Positions 46,771 to 57,717 of a stretch of DNA of 64,000 nt are shown piece by piece. Made by a program: the position numbers and the translations under genes. The stretch is from contig JAKTNV010000023.1 of NCBI GenBank assembly GCA_022747635.1, forward strand, positions 3,568,348 to 3,632,347. The letters are read 5' to 3'. Under the pieces are notes generated by a model, which searched no databases, was not told the DNA's origin, and saw only the letters and a program-made list of their open reading frames with translations. This stretch comes from Hetaerina americana. Lineage: Eukaryota; Arthropoda; Insecta; Odonata; Calopterygidae. Position 1 is the stretch's first letter. Every line of letters starts with the position of its first letter.

Positions 46771-48073
46771 CCCTTGATCAAAAAGTTCCCGGAATAACCA
46801 CCGTGTGGCGCTCCCATCGTTCCGATTTGAGTTCTGTTTTTGTTGTTAAATTGGTACATCTGTTGTTGATATTCCCTTTAAATCTTAGTGTCATAACTTG
46901 ACATTTGCAAAAGTTACGTAGCCAAGAGTACATCTATCTCTGTGTGTGTTGGCGATTTTTTACAATTGCAGAAATGGATTTAAATTTGCAACAACGAACT
47001 TGTATTAAATTTTGCGTAAAAAACGGATTTAGTGGCGCACGGACGTTGGAAATGTTGGAAAAGTGTTTCGGCAACGATTCTCTAAAAAAACGGTCGTTTA
47101 CCAGTGGCACGAGCGGTTCAGAAGTGGTCGTGAGTCAATCGAAGATGATGAACGCAGTGGCAGACCATCGACATCGAAAGTCGGTGAAAAAATTGATAAA
47201 GTAAAAGAAATGTTGGTCAATAACCGCAAATTAACCATCAGAGAAATAGCGGAGGACTTGAACATTGCCTATGGATCCGCCCAAGACATTGTGGTTAATG
47301 ATTTGGGTTTCCGTCGTGTAGCAGCAAAGTTGGTTCCAAAAGACCTCAATTTCATGCAAAAAAGAGACCGTGTTGACGTCGCAAAAGACATGATTTGCGA
47401 GGCTGAATCCGATCCCACATTCATCAAAAGGATCATTACTGGAGACGAGACGTGGGTTTATGAGTACGACACGCAATCCAGACATCAGGCAAGTGAATGG
47501 CGTTCACCAAATGAGCCGAGACCAAAAAAACCACGTCGTTTTCAGTCAAAAAAGAAGGCAATGCTGACGGTTTTCATGGATTACAACGGTGTAGTGCATC
47601 ATGAATTTTTGCCAGAAGGCCAGACAGTAAACAAAGAGTATTATTTGGGCGTTATGAGACGTTTGCGTGAAACAATTCGCCGAAAGAGACCAGAAATGTG
47701 GGCAGAAAACTCGTGGATTTTGCACCATGATAACGCACCGTCGCACAGTGCTATCATTATTCGTAATTTTTTGATGAAAAATGCAACAAATACCATCCAA
47801 CAGCCACCGAATTCACCTGATTTGGCTCCCTGTGACTTCTTTCTGTTCAATCGAGTTAAAAAACCATTACGGGGAACGCGTTTTAGCAGCCGAGAGGAAG
47901 TAATGGAAAAATCGCAGGAAGCACTGATGGACATACCGAAAACCGAATATAAAAAATGTTTCGAGGATTGGATCAAGCGCTGGCATAAGTGTGTTGCAGT
48001 CGATGGGGATTACTTTGAAGGGGACAATATAGATTTAGATGAATAAACTTGTATTTTTAATTTTCTGAATAAA
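46771..48073 (+). mobile_element. Mariner element, nearly intact, right end missing
   Basis: DD34D mariner transposon. The left end CCCTTGATCAAAAAGTTCCC sits directly after TA (46769-46770). The right side stops shortly after the transposase stop codon (TTTCTGAATAAA near 48062-48073). The expected inverse of the left end (GGGAACTTTTTGATC) is absent and is replaced by TCTATATAATC and a TA array. The element therefore cannot move by itself unless another right end is used. It is the youngest-looking transposon in the window. Confidence 0.9.
46974..48046 (+). pseudogene. Mariner transposase, one frameshift
   Basis: Cut-and-paste transposase. The start ATG at 46974 gives MDLNLQQRTCIKFCVKNGFS (first helix-turn-helix). 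After 39 codons the frame breaks at a 7-A run (47084-47090); the other frame continues TVVYQWHERFRSGRESIEDD without any stop to 48046. Counting across the break gives 357 residues, normal for mariner. The catalytic Asp residues are at about 158 (ITGDETW), 253 (HHDNAPSH) and 288 (PDLAPCD), with 34 residues between the last two. The linker motif is LVPKDL (WVPHEL equivalent). A single missing A in the homopolymer explains the break; a real mutation and an assembly error look the same here. Confidence 0.93.
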
Positions 48074-48101
48074 TCTATATAATCTATATATCTATATAAT
48101 A

Positions 48102-48148
<47 letters not shown>

Positions 48149-48200
48149 CACACACACATATATATACATATATATGTAAATACATATATATAAACATATA
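48102..48200. repeat. (TA)n microsatellite
   Basis: TA array with interspersed CATA/CACA units, adjoining the truncated mariner right end. Confidence 0.95.
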
Positions 48201-48204
48201 GTAC

Positions 48205-48695
48205 TTTTTGAAAGTCTCACGGACGTGAATAATAATGTATAACACTTAGCACTAGTGGACACAAACAAAAACACACAGAAACACAAAAAAGAGACACACT
48301 ATTTTTCGAATTTTCGGTGGCCGTGGCCACCTTAATGAAGGAAGAGAACTGAAGGGAATACGAGGGCTGGAGCGATGGATGGAAGGGGAAGGTGGGGAGA
48401 GAATTCGAAAGGGACGGGTTTGGAGGGGCAGCATTAGAAGGGTGGGGAAAATGTAGAAGGTGATGGGGGTGGAGAGGGGATGAAAATATGTTTGGGCATA
48501 TGAAAATAAACAAATCATTTTCTGCTTTCTTAGGTTATTGCGAAGGTAAATATTTTATACGCTACACGTTGCATGCATAAATACAAACTTTACGAAATCT
48601 AGAAATGAAATTTAACCAATCATTTAATCTCATCAGTTATTGAACATTCCATATGCCACATACTCACATCCCATGCATGATGACTTGCATTTGAC
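48205..48695. other. Purine-rich stretch, no gene
   Basis: 48300-48480 is strongly purine-rich on the plus strand and loosely resembles LINE-2 3' UTRs, but the LINE end motif is not found. No coding signal. Confidence 0.3.
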
Positions 48696-48699
48696 CGTA

Positions 48700-48960
48700 A
48701 AGAGGCATATTAACGGAAATTTCAAAGCAACAATCTGTGTCCTGCTCCAAGACAATGCACGGCAGCACAGAAAGATATTTTTCTCGAATTTCACGCAAAA
48801 CATTATTTGGTGTGTGTTTCTAATTTTCATTAGAGTCCATTTCCAGCCTCATGTGACTTTTTTCCTCTCCTAATATGCGAAGACACCTTCGTGAAAAAGT
48901 TTGCTTTCATCATCCGCAGCATACGAACTGAAATATTCGGTGGCACTGAATTGTAAGCTA
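48700..48960 (+). pseudogene. Possible mariner catalytic-domain remnant
   Basis: The plus strand reads ATICVLLQDNARQHRKIFFS, which resembles the second catalytic Asp motif of mariner transposases (LLHDNARPH). The rest is not convincingly alignable by eye. Confidence 0.35.
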
Positions 48961-49029
48961 AATGAACTTGTTTTATATTTTTAAAGACACCCGGTTAAAG
49001 AATCGATTGTAATCAAACGGATAAAATGT

Positions 49030-49265
49030 TTAAATATTGTATTATGCCCTGGCAATACAGGGTAGTACGTTAGGAAAACGAGGAAAGGGTAGAAAACGGA
49101 TAGGGATGTTGGACGGGATGAAGGGAGGAAGGAAGTACTCAAGAGATGAAGATGAACCTGATGTGGAGTAGTTGGCTGGATTTTGTGTTTTGTTAGGAGT
49201 CTCAAAATATTTGTTGGTAGTGTCCATCCAAAACCTACCTTAACCGGTAGATTACCTTACGATAA
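49030..49265 (+). repeat. LINE-2 3' UTR fragment
   Basis: Very similar to the reverse complement of 57720-57920: ACGAGGAAAGGGTAGAAAAC, GGATAGGGATGTTGGACGGG, GATGAAGGGAGGAAGGAAGT, ending GTGTCCATCCAAAACCTACC TTAACCGGTAGATTA. Among the best-preserved copies of the family's 3' terminus. Confidence 0.8.
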
Positions 49266-49523
49266 TACTGGGATAGCATTATTACACGAAATCAAGTCTG
49301 AGAATTATGCCAATAATAAAAAATGTTTTCTGCCTCTCCGCTGTGAATCATTCATACCTGTACTCATTCGATGGCAGTCCAGAAAGTAACTTCGATTGGC
49401 ATGTAGTGATCGAATAAGTGGGAGGAGCCGGTTGCGCGCTGCAATGACTTATACACACCATGGCAGTACGCCTCAAGCTGCAGTATTTGGAAGACCGAGG
49501 TAAACTACGAAGCAACTACTATA

Positions 49524-49572
49524 AGCTACTGTAAACAAACGACAAGAAGCTTGTCGTTTGTTTACAGTAGCT
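49524..49572. repeat. Perfect 23-bp hairpin, 3-nt spacer
   Basis: AGCTACTGTAAACAAACGAC AAG and its exact reverse complement around AAG. Confidence 0.95.
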
Positions 49573-49688
49573 ATTCAAAGTGAATAAAACAATTGTGAAG
49601 CCCGTAAATGTAAAATTCGTTTAGGTATAAGGTTTCTATTGGCAATAAACTTCAAAGCTGCTCATCGGGGAATTTTACCCCGATTTTA

Positions 49689-49725
49689 CATCACTTAGCC
49701 GGTGCTGTGCACCGGCTAAGTGATG
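49689..49725. repeat. Perfect 17-bp hairpin, 3-nt spacer
   Basis: CATCACTTAGCCGGTGC and its exact reverse complement around TGT. Confidence 0.95.
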
Positions 49726-50204
49726 AGTCACAGTATTGTGCGTCGGTGATGTTGTTAGTTTAAGACTGAGCGGACCAATGTCCATGATGCCAGCCGTCAG
49801 TTCTTCTGTCACCAGGCTAGGCCGATCACTGAGGGCCTCGTCGTGAATATTGATGCGGTCATTTTTAGACTGAATACACCGCTGTCTTACTCCACCTTCA
49901 CACATTATTCCGTCTCCGTACACTTCACAAATTTGCCTATGGATTTCAATTGGCTTGTGTTTCTTCGCCGGTAAAAGCCTAATCGCAGAATGCACTTCAC
50001 AACTCGCCGGATTTCCTATTGTAGCACACATTTTAACAGTTCACAGTGAGCAACCACAGTAGGAAAACCACAGTCTGTACATTACCACATCAGAGTGCAA
50101 ACTGAGCATAGCGATGTTTAAACACCAAGAAGGTGGCAGTAGCCCTAACCTCCACCACGCTAGGCCGAAACGTAAGTTACTTTCTTGACAGACCTCGTAA
50201 TTTG

Positions 50205-52805
50205 GGTTACAAACGTTCCCATCACTAATTAGCAGAGTACAGGATACACCTCCTCCTGAATATATCACGAGTGTACCGAGCGGACTTCATTCATTTCATG
50301 TCTCATCGATATAGCGAGTTTATTTGATTTAATTTACAAAAATATTCAACTTGTTTCGCTTACATCGGTAAAATACAAAATGCCTAAGTAATGAGATAAA
50401 TATATAGCTTTCCTGTTCATTGAGGTTATCCCTGGTTGCCTTACGTGCAATCAGAGTATAATCCTCAACCTAATACTGGTTTTTCGTATTTATTTATAAA
50501 TGTTTTCTTAACTTATTGATATTCGATGGACTTCTACTAATAATTTCAGCGATTACTAAGAAGAATGAAAACAATTATATCAAAAATATCGAAAATTATC
50601 AAATATTATTTATGATATGCCTCATCAGAGACGGTTTATGAATTCAACAACACATATATTTAAACAATTGAAAGAAAAATGAATCACAGCCTTAGTATAT
50701 CATTATTTTGTGTAGTCGATGCATGCTACCGTTCAGTAATTTTGTTGTGCTGATCTTTCGTTGCGTTTTATTACATCTGATAAATATTCTCCGTGATTTT
50801 AAAAGGGCACTTTAAAAATTTGAACTCTGGTATATTTTAATGACTTAAAACATTAATATTTACCCCGTTTTGTTGAGATGCTTGGTATATTTCAGGAAGA
50901 AAAACCAACATTTTATAATTAGCTATGTATTACCGACATAATCAATACACCAGGAATATGCGATTTTCAGACGGCCCTTTAAAAGCCAGCCTTCATTTCC
51001 GGATTACGAATTTCACCTACGATTGATGATTTCCCACGAAATGAAACATTTGGTTGCAAGTGGTTTTTTCACATTAAAATATATTACTGATAAATACGTA
51101 CAAATAATATCAATCCTTAATACTTTCCCACTGTAAAGTGAAAATAGCTATGCCATAAAATGTACCAAAAAGTGTTATTTTTTATACCGGGGAGCATTCA
51201 ATGCATCAAATTGAGGAGCACATTTTCAAAATATAAAGCTTTTTTAAGTTTGTATGAAATATTTTTGTGCATTATTATACTTTGTATTTTCAACTTTAAG
51301 TATGACCTAGAAGTTTTGTATGTACTAGTATGATAGGTGCCCTAACATCGCATGACGTAACATAATCCCTCGGGTGTTTGAAAAAAATTTATCTCCCCCT
51401 ACCCAATTTTGGATGGCTACATTGGCATCTGCTCCTATTAAGGATTTCTACCAGGCCCCCGGAAGGTCACTGAAATGGTGGGTGGCAAGGGGTGCATCAA
51501 CACCAGGAATGCGCAGTGCGAAAAGAATTGCGATCGTGAATCGCACATGAATGGGCCTTTGCAAAACATATTTCTTACATGGAGCACAAAAATATAATTG
51601 TGTCACATTTCAGTTGAATGGACCATGATTACTAAATAAATAGTATTAAAAAATATCGTAAGGGCGGGCGTGTTGCGGGAAGTACCAGCACTCAAGTCTT
51701 TTATGTAAAATAAACATTTTTGCACAAAAATCCGTATCTTTCTCACATAAATATACACATGAACACTTAAGCGTATAATATTCCTATTTAAATTATGCAA
51801 CAATGGATATGTTTGACAATAATTTTAAATTATACTTATTGATTTAGAAAGCAAGAGTGGTTACGTCCGATCTGATTATGAATCTGCGAGGGAAGAAAGA
51901 TTACATGAAGCTGTAACTGTTGGCATCTATCTCTTAAATCTCCAATCGGCCCCATTCGACAATACCAGAGGCTGCGTATTCAAAAATTCACTTGGCGCGA
52001 TAAGTAAACGCGACATTTTTGCACGCCTTTCTCTCTTGAGAAGTTCAAAAAAACACAATGTCCTTACTAATTGCCAACACTTCTATTGAATAAAACTAAT
52101 ATGCAATGGGTTTGACATTAAATGACCAATACTGGAGTCACCAGAATAGTTACACTTTTTTTTCTTTTCCCTAGTTCACCATATTCTCATTCGCCGTATA
52201 ATTCAGAAATGCGTATTGTCACCCGGTGTCATATTTTGACCCAAAATTCGACTTCAGATTTGGTAACAGATTATCTGATAAACTATATCGCCTCAACAGT
52301 GTTATTATTTACGTCACAAACAGATAAGAAACTATCATCTATTGTATGATCATTTCATTTTTGTGATTTTAACATTTTTATATCTATATTGAATGCCTTC
52401 TTGAATATCAGTTAACTGATCAAAGACCGTGGTCAGTAACTGACAGAGGCAAAGCTTACACAGAATAGATTTAGGGTTCGGGAGACCCTTACAAAATTAA
52501 TGTGACACATCGTCGGAATCAACCCAATGAAATTTGGTCGCTGCCAAGACTCACATGCTTGTGCATACATACATATGCGGGCACACATCACCTTCTTTCT
52601 AGCCATCTCAGGTGTGTGTGGCTGGGATTTTTAGGGTACCGATCATGCAAGCACAAATATTCATAGATTCAAACCCTTGTATACGCACAAAAATCAAAAC
52701 GTGCAATAATTAGTGTTTTAGAATAAAGGATTAAATTTTGGTTTGGAAAAAAATATTCTGGTGAAAAAAATATGCGTGGCTACGCATATATAATCTAAAT
52801 ACACT
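50205..52805. other. AT-rich stretch without recognised feature
   Basis: No supported gene or repeat; frames are 60-75 codons and unremarkable. Confidence 0.35.
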
Positions 52806-52811
52806 GTGGAA

Positions 52812-53066
52812 TCAATCGGAATATATCGCTCCCTGCCATAACTTTTGTGAGTCCATATTCCGTTCGTGTAGAGATGCCTTGCCTTTACACTTCCAAAGAT
52901 TAGTACCACATACGGTCCATGATTGTCCTAACTTTGTATTACTGTGATAATATTCATAATCTTTATAATTCGTACCTTTCGGAATGCCCGTAAAATGCTG
53001 AAATACCTGAGACGTCGGCAGCAAGTGAAAAATATGATAGTAAAGCAATTGCTTCATGAGTCGCAT
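52812..53066 (-). pseudogene. Possible FLYWCH-type zinc finger remnant
   Basis: An 84-codon minus-strand frame contains DYEYYHSNTKLGQSWTVCGT, NLWKCKGKASLHERN. The spacing of Tyr, Trp, Cys, Cys and His (Y…W-x2-C…WKCKGKA-x-LH) is reminiscent of the FLYWCH DNA-binding finger, often found in Mutator-like transposons and host chromatin proteins. The domain is short and partly degenerate, so this may be coincidence. Confidence 0.25.
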
Positions 53067-53079
53067 ATCAGGTTGATTG

Positions 53080-53830
53080 GGGTGAGGGGGGCCAAAAGAG
53101 TTGAGAAGGCAATGGGGGTGGGGGAGGGAGGGAGGGAAGGCGGAAAGATGGGGTCGGGATGGTACGGCGGGCTGAGGCGGAAATTGGGAAGGGGGGATAA
53201 TGTGGGGAGTCGTGGGGAGGGGAGGTCGGTGGGTTTGTGTGCGGTGGAGAGGGATGAAGGGGCAGGCCGTGAGATCTGGGTTCTGTTCCTAAAGCAGCCT
53301 CGAATCGATCGAGCTGACTACCGCTTGACGTCACGGCTTTCTCATTGCGAAACAACGCAGATTGTACGCGCCCCGGGTTCGAATGCTCGAGAGTGGGGCG
53401 GGGGAGAGGGGAGAAAGGGGGTTGGCGCGGAGGGAGCGAGGCGGCGTCGAGCGGTGCGTGGTGCCACGAGGAGTCGTTGTTGTGCACGGAGAGTCGTTGG
53501 TCGGCCGGGGTGCTCGCGATCACCGTGCTTCGTGATGCGATAGCGGGGCGAAATCATCTGGGAGTGGGGGATGTCGGAAGTGACCACGCGCCCTCGACGC
53601 GCTCCACGGTCGGCGAGAGGAGACTTCCCCTGTCTGAGACGGCCCTCGCCATCACTCGGTTGCCCTCCGCGGTGTGTTCTGCGACTCCCTTCCCGGCGAA
53701 TGCATCCCGCCGCAATACTTGGCGGCACGCCCCCACACCTTGCCTTCGGCCTCCACTCGCTTACCCCGCCCTCCCACGGGGCATTGCGGATTAGCGCTCC
53801 TAGTTGCGCGCGAGGAGGAGGGTGGGAATG
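53080..53830. promoter_or_regulatory. GC-rich CpG island with G-quadruplex and CRE-like site
   Basis: The strongest GC island of the window. A G-quadruplex motif lies at 53114-53136 (runs 5,5,3,3,3 with 1-nt loops). A palindromic TGACGTCA (CREB/ATF-type site) is at 53326-53333. Overlapping frames of 128-199 codons on both strands are rich in Arg, Gly, Pro and Ser and appear compositional. The island could be a promoter of a gene outside the recognisable coding space; no TATA or initiator assignment is attempted. Confidence 0.45.
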
Positions 53831-53834
53831 AGAT

Positions 53835-56800
53835 TCCCTCCTTCCCGATCGGCGCTCGAATTTCCAAAGTCAAAAAATTCTTACGCAAAAGGGTTTGGGG
53901 TACGAAGAAGCTTTCCGACTTGACCGGACGGCTTTGGAGCCTGTATTTTCACGTTCCTTGATAGAGACCGGGACAAACCTTTCCCATTTCAAACGGAGGG
54001 CTCACCAGCTCTTTTTTGTAGATTAATTAATTCAAAGAGAGAGTACATGGAATGTTGGAAAGAATATAAATGGATTCTATTGGCAAATATATTTTGTTTT
54101 ATGCTGGTTTCTTCAGAGCTGGCATATCTCCCTGAGAATCAGCACTTATCGCAGGTAAAACACCTCCGGATACCTGAATTTTATAAACCATTGGTTAAAG
54201 GTCGCGTTTTAAATTTCATGGGGTACTCTCAATTCTCCAAGCAAATGACCTTGCGGACTTAATAATCCGGCATATTTTATCTGTTTATTTAATTCTACAA
54301 CCACGGCTGTATTTCTATAATACCTAAATCTATATTTCATGCGCTATCCCCGGCTTTGAAATAAATTGAGGGAACCACTCTCGTTTGAATGAAGATAATG
54401 AAATGTGAGGACGAAGCTGGGTTAAAGTAATTTAGAAAGAAAGGAGAAAAATACTGGCAGCTCGTTGCTCATGCGTACAGAAGTATTTCACACGTACATG
54501 CCTTGGTACAATGGTTACATTTATTTCCATTAAAAATGTTTAGCATACATTCACAACTAACATTCTAGAAAAACATAAACATCGCATGTTGCATACGTGG
54601 AGACGGATCACACGCTCCAACACAAAGAATCGTGTTGGATTCCAGATGAAATGATAGCGGGAGCGATAATTACTGAGTAATGTATAGCGGAAAGAAGAAG
54701 AGTCAATGTGGGGTAACCGTATTACTGAATATGAAACTCGAGAAACGGGAGCTAAACGTGGAACGACGGAGTTACAATATTATCAGGAGACATAAGAGGA
54801 TATCAGCATAAAGGAATGTCAAATTTACAAACCGGCTAGCTGTGACAGGTAGAAAGAATTAGAGAGAGAGTACGATCATTAAGACGCAATGATTGTAAAC
54901 GTACCTGGAAGAGAACGATTGAGAGTGATGGGGATAAGAGGAGCGACGGGCGGGATTGAGGTGGAAGAATAAAATTTAGGAGAAATGAAGATCCAAGAGG
55001 AGATATCAACAGACTGTTAAAGAAGAAAGAGCTTGATTTCATAAAAAATGAAGTAAAAACACTCGAACGTATTCAGGCGTCGAAAATCACGTAAAAATAT
55101 AAATAAATTCAATTGAATTTCATAAATTATAATTAGAAATACATGTAGGGATATCATCATCAACTCACACATGTTTTCCAGAAGTAGATGAAAATTTAGA
55201 TTACTATTCAGTGGTAATGAATTGTGACGCTTAACTTCAGGGGTCTCAGGATGGGAAGCTGTTTGATAAAATTCAATAAACTGCCTGAAAGGCAGGTGTG
55301 CAACGGAGGAGGGAAGTTCATAACATTATGTGGCATAGAATAAGTGGAAGAGTAAAATAGAAAAAAACAATAAAAGTCCAAAAACTTTTCAAAACCGGTA
55401 GGTAGTTTTACAACTGATATTTTTGCATTTTTTGGCTATTTTTATTTAAAAGTGTTAATATTATTATTTAGCCAACCACGCCAAGTATTGCATTGCGTGC
55501 GCAGGAATGCGTGTGTTTGTGCTAATAATACAAGCATATTTTCTGGGGCTTCTACCGACTCATAATGGTGTGTGCATCACTGGTCTCCCTAGCACTCCAC
55601 GCCAAAAGAGTTACTGTGTTTTCTCAATAATTCCAAAGCTGAAGACAGGACATTTCTTCTTGAAAATAATATGGATTTGGGTAGAGAAATGAAAACTTGC
55701 CATATCAATCGGACTAAGTGGATTCAACAGAATACATCGGGGAGGGCGGTCGAGAAGCTTCCCAGGGTCCCGAGATCGTTCGGTGAGTGGCAGGTGCCAT
55801 CCATGAGCCGGAAGAGAGCCTTGCGGTACCTGCAACCCCTATTTCCAAAGCCTGGGGAGTACTCGCCATCGGGAAGGATCGCCAATACGAGAAGTTGAGG
55901 AACTAGTGAAAGGCAGAAGCTATCTCAGGCGTGCGATTGAGGCCATGAGGCGCCTGCGAGGCGGCACCCGACGTGCATGCCGCGTGGCGACGCCTCCCAG
56001 GTGAGCGAGGCGGTTGGAACGGCCACTGCGAGCACCAAGTGCTTCGGGCAGCGGGCTCATGTGTAGACGTCGACGATGCCATGGACTGCGGATCCGAAGA
56101 GATTCTACATCCCCTCAGGGCATGACACTGCTAAGTAAAGAGGGCAAAGAGTGGCGTCAAGTGGGTCGAAGTGACGATCGCCATCTGCGGCCTTGTCCCT
56201 TGAGGATTGATCATGGAGCTATGCTTTAAAGTCGAATGGATGGCATCGATCAAAGGTTGTGTCATTTCGTGCAAGGATATCGGAGTCCATTGCACACGTC
56301 CAGGGCCGCCAGGTATGTAACTGTTATATTCGAGCACCTTAGGGATTTTAATAGCTAAGATGGGAGTCCAAGGTGAAGGTTAAACCGTGGGTCTCTTAAT
56401 TTCTCATTCATAAATAATTAATTTTTGAAAGAATCTTTTGTCGGTACACAGGAACCATACAATTGGTCAACTAACGTGAATGTAATTTTGTCGGAGGAAA
56501 ACCCTGAACAGGATGAGATAAATTTAAAAAAATCCACATTCAATATTCAAGTAATTTAATGTCGAGGAAACTCTTCCTGTATAGGCAGATAGCTTCCAAC
56601 ACTTTCACAATTAATTTACAAAATATCAATATATTATCCAAACCATACCCGCAAGTTGAGTAATAGACTTGGAAGAAAGTTAAACACTGACAAACCAGAC
56701 ACGGAAAATTTTTCGATAAATTCTTAAACTTAACTGAAACGACAGAAGAAAAACTCCCAACAGCACATCTGAAGTTACATACGATTAATGCATCAGCCCC

Positions 56801-57030
56801 ATCCACGAATACTAATTGCTAGCGGCTACATAAAGAATGGAATTTTAAGTTGATTCATTACTCCTTAGAAATATGAAAGTTTGAAAACAAAGCGGGAGAA
56901 ATATGGGTAGGTATGCGTAGGAGAAGATATAGAGGATGGGACGAGGTTAAAAGGAGAGATGTGTCGAGAGAGATAAGGGAAACATTTACTAGGGAGAGAG
57001 TTAAGGGAGGTAGAAAAAGAGAGAGAGAGC
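53835..57030. other. No recognised feature
   Basis: 55680-56230 is less AT-rich and has overlapping frames with no recognisable motif. The rest is AT-rich. No repeat family assigned. Confidence 0.35.
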
Positions 57031-57032
57031 GT

Positions 57033-57105
57033 CTACATCTACATAATACCCCGCAAGCCGCCGCAAGGGCGTGTGGCGGGGGGTGTTAGGTCACCAACCG
57101 TAAAA
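57033..57105 (+). repeat. Dispersed repeat E, copy 5 (best preserved)
   Basis: CTACATCTACATAATACCCC GCAAGCCGCCGCAAGGGCGT GTGGCGGGGGGTGTTAGGTC ACC. Core of the six-copy family. Confidence 0.85.
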
Positions 57106-57311
57106 AGGAAAAATACCACATGCAAAAATACCGTCAGGTGATGATGGGGAGGCAGAGAGGCCGGGAGAGAGATCGGTGCCGTATGAATCAAGTATTTTAG
57201 CGAGTCGGTTCTTATTTCTTATTTATTTAGCATTAATACTAAAACTGCACTTTTTTACATTTATATCAAACTTAAATTTGCGATACGATATATGTATAAA
57301 TATATAAGCCA

Positions 57312-57712
<401 letters not shown>

Positions 57713-57717
57713 TAATT

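Larger units (their letters stand above)
49369..50197 (-). mobile_element. Mariner relic with TIRs, 3' part deleted
   Basis: The right end read inward on the minus strand is CGAGGTCTGTCAAGAAAGTA; the left end is CGATGGCAGTCCAGAAAGTA. They match over about 27 bp with a few differences. The transposase start at 50031 reads MCATIGNPASCEVHSAIRLL, PAKKHKPIEIHRQICEVYGD then a SDRPSLVTEE-like linker (HTH_48 / mariner N-terminus). The catalytic domain is gone. Two perfect hairpins with 3-nt loops occupy the deleted region: 49524-49572 (23-bp arms) and 49689-49725 (17-bp arms). Confidence 0.82.

Noticed and set aside
49524..49725. CRISPR-like or terminator hairpins
   Set aside because: Palindromes are isolated, have different sequences and no spacer array; the genome is eukaryotic.
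52944..53961. Frames of 128-199 codons in the 53-kb GC island
   Set aside because: Same reason: many overlapping frames on both strands, no known domain.
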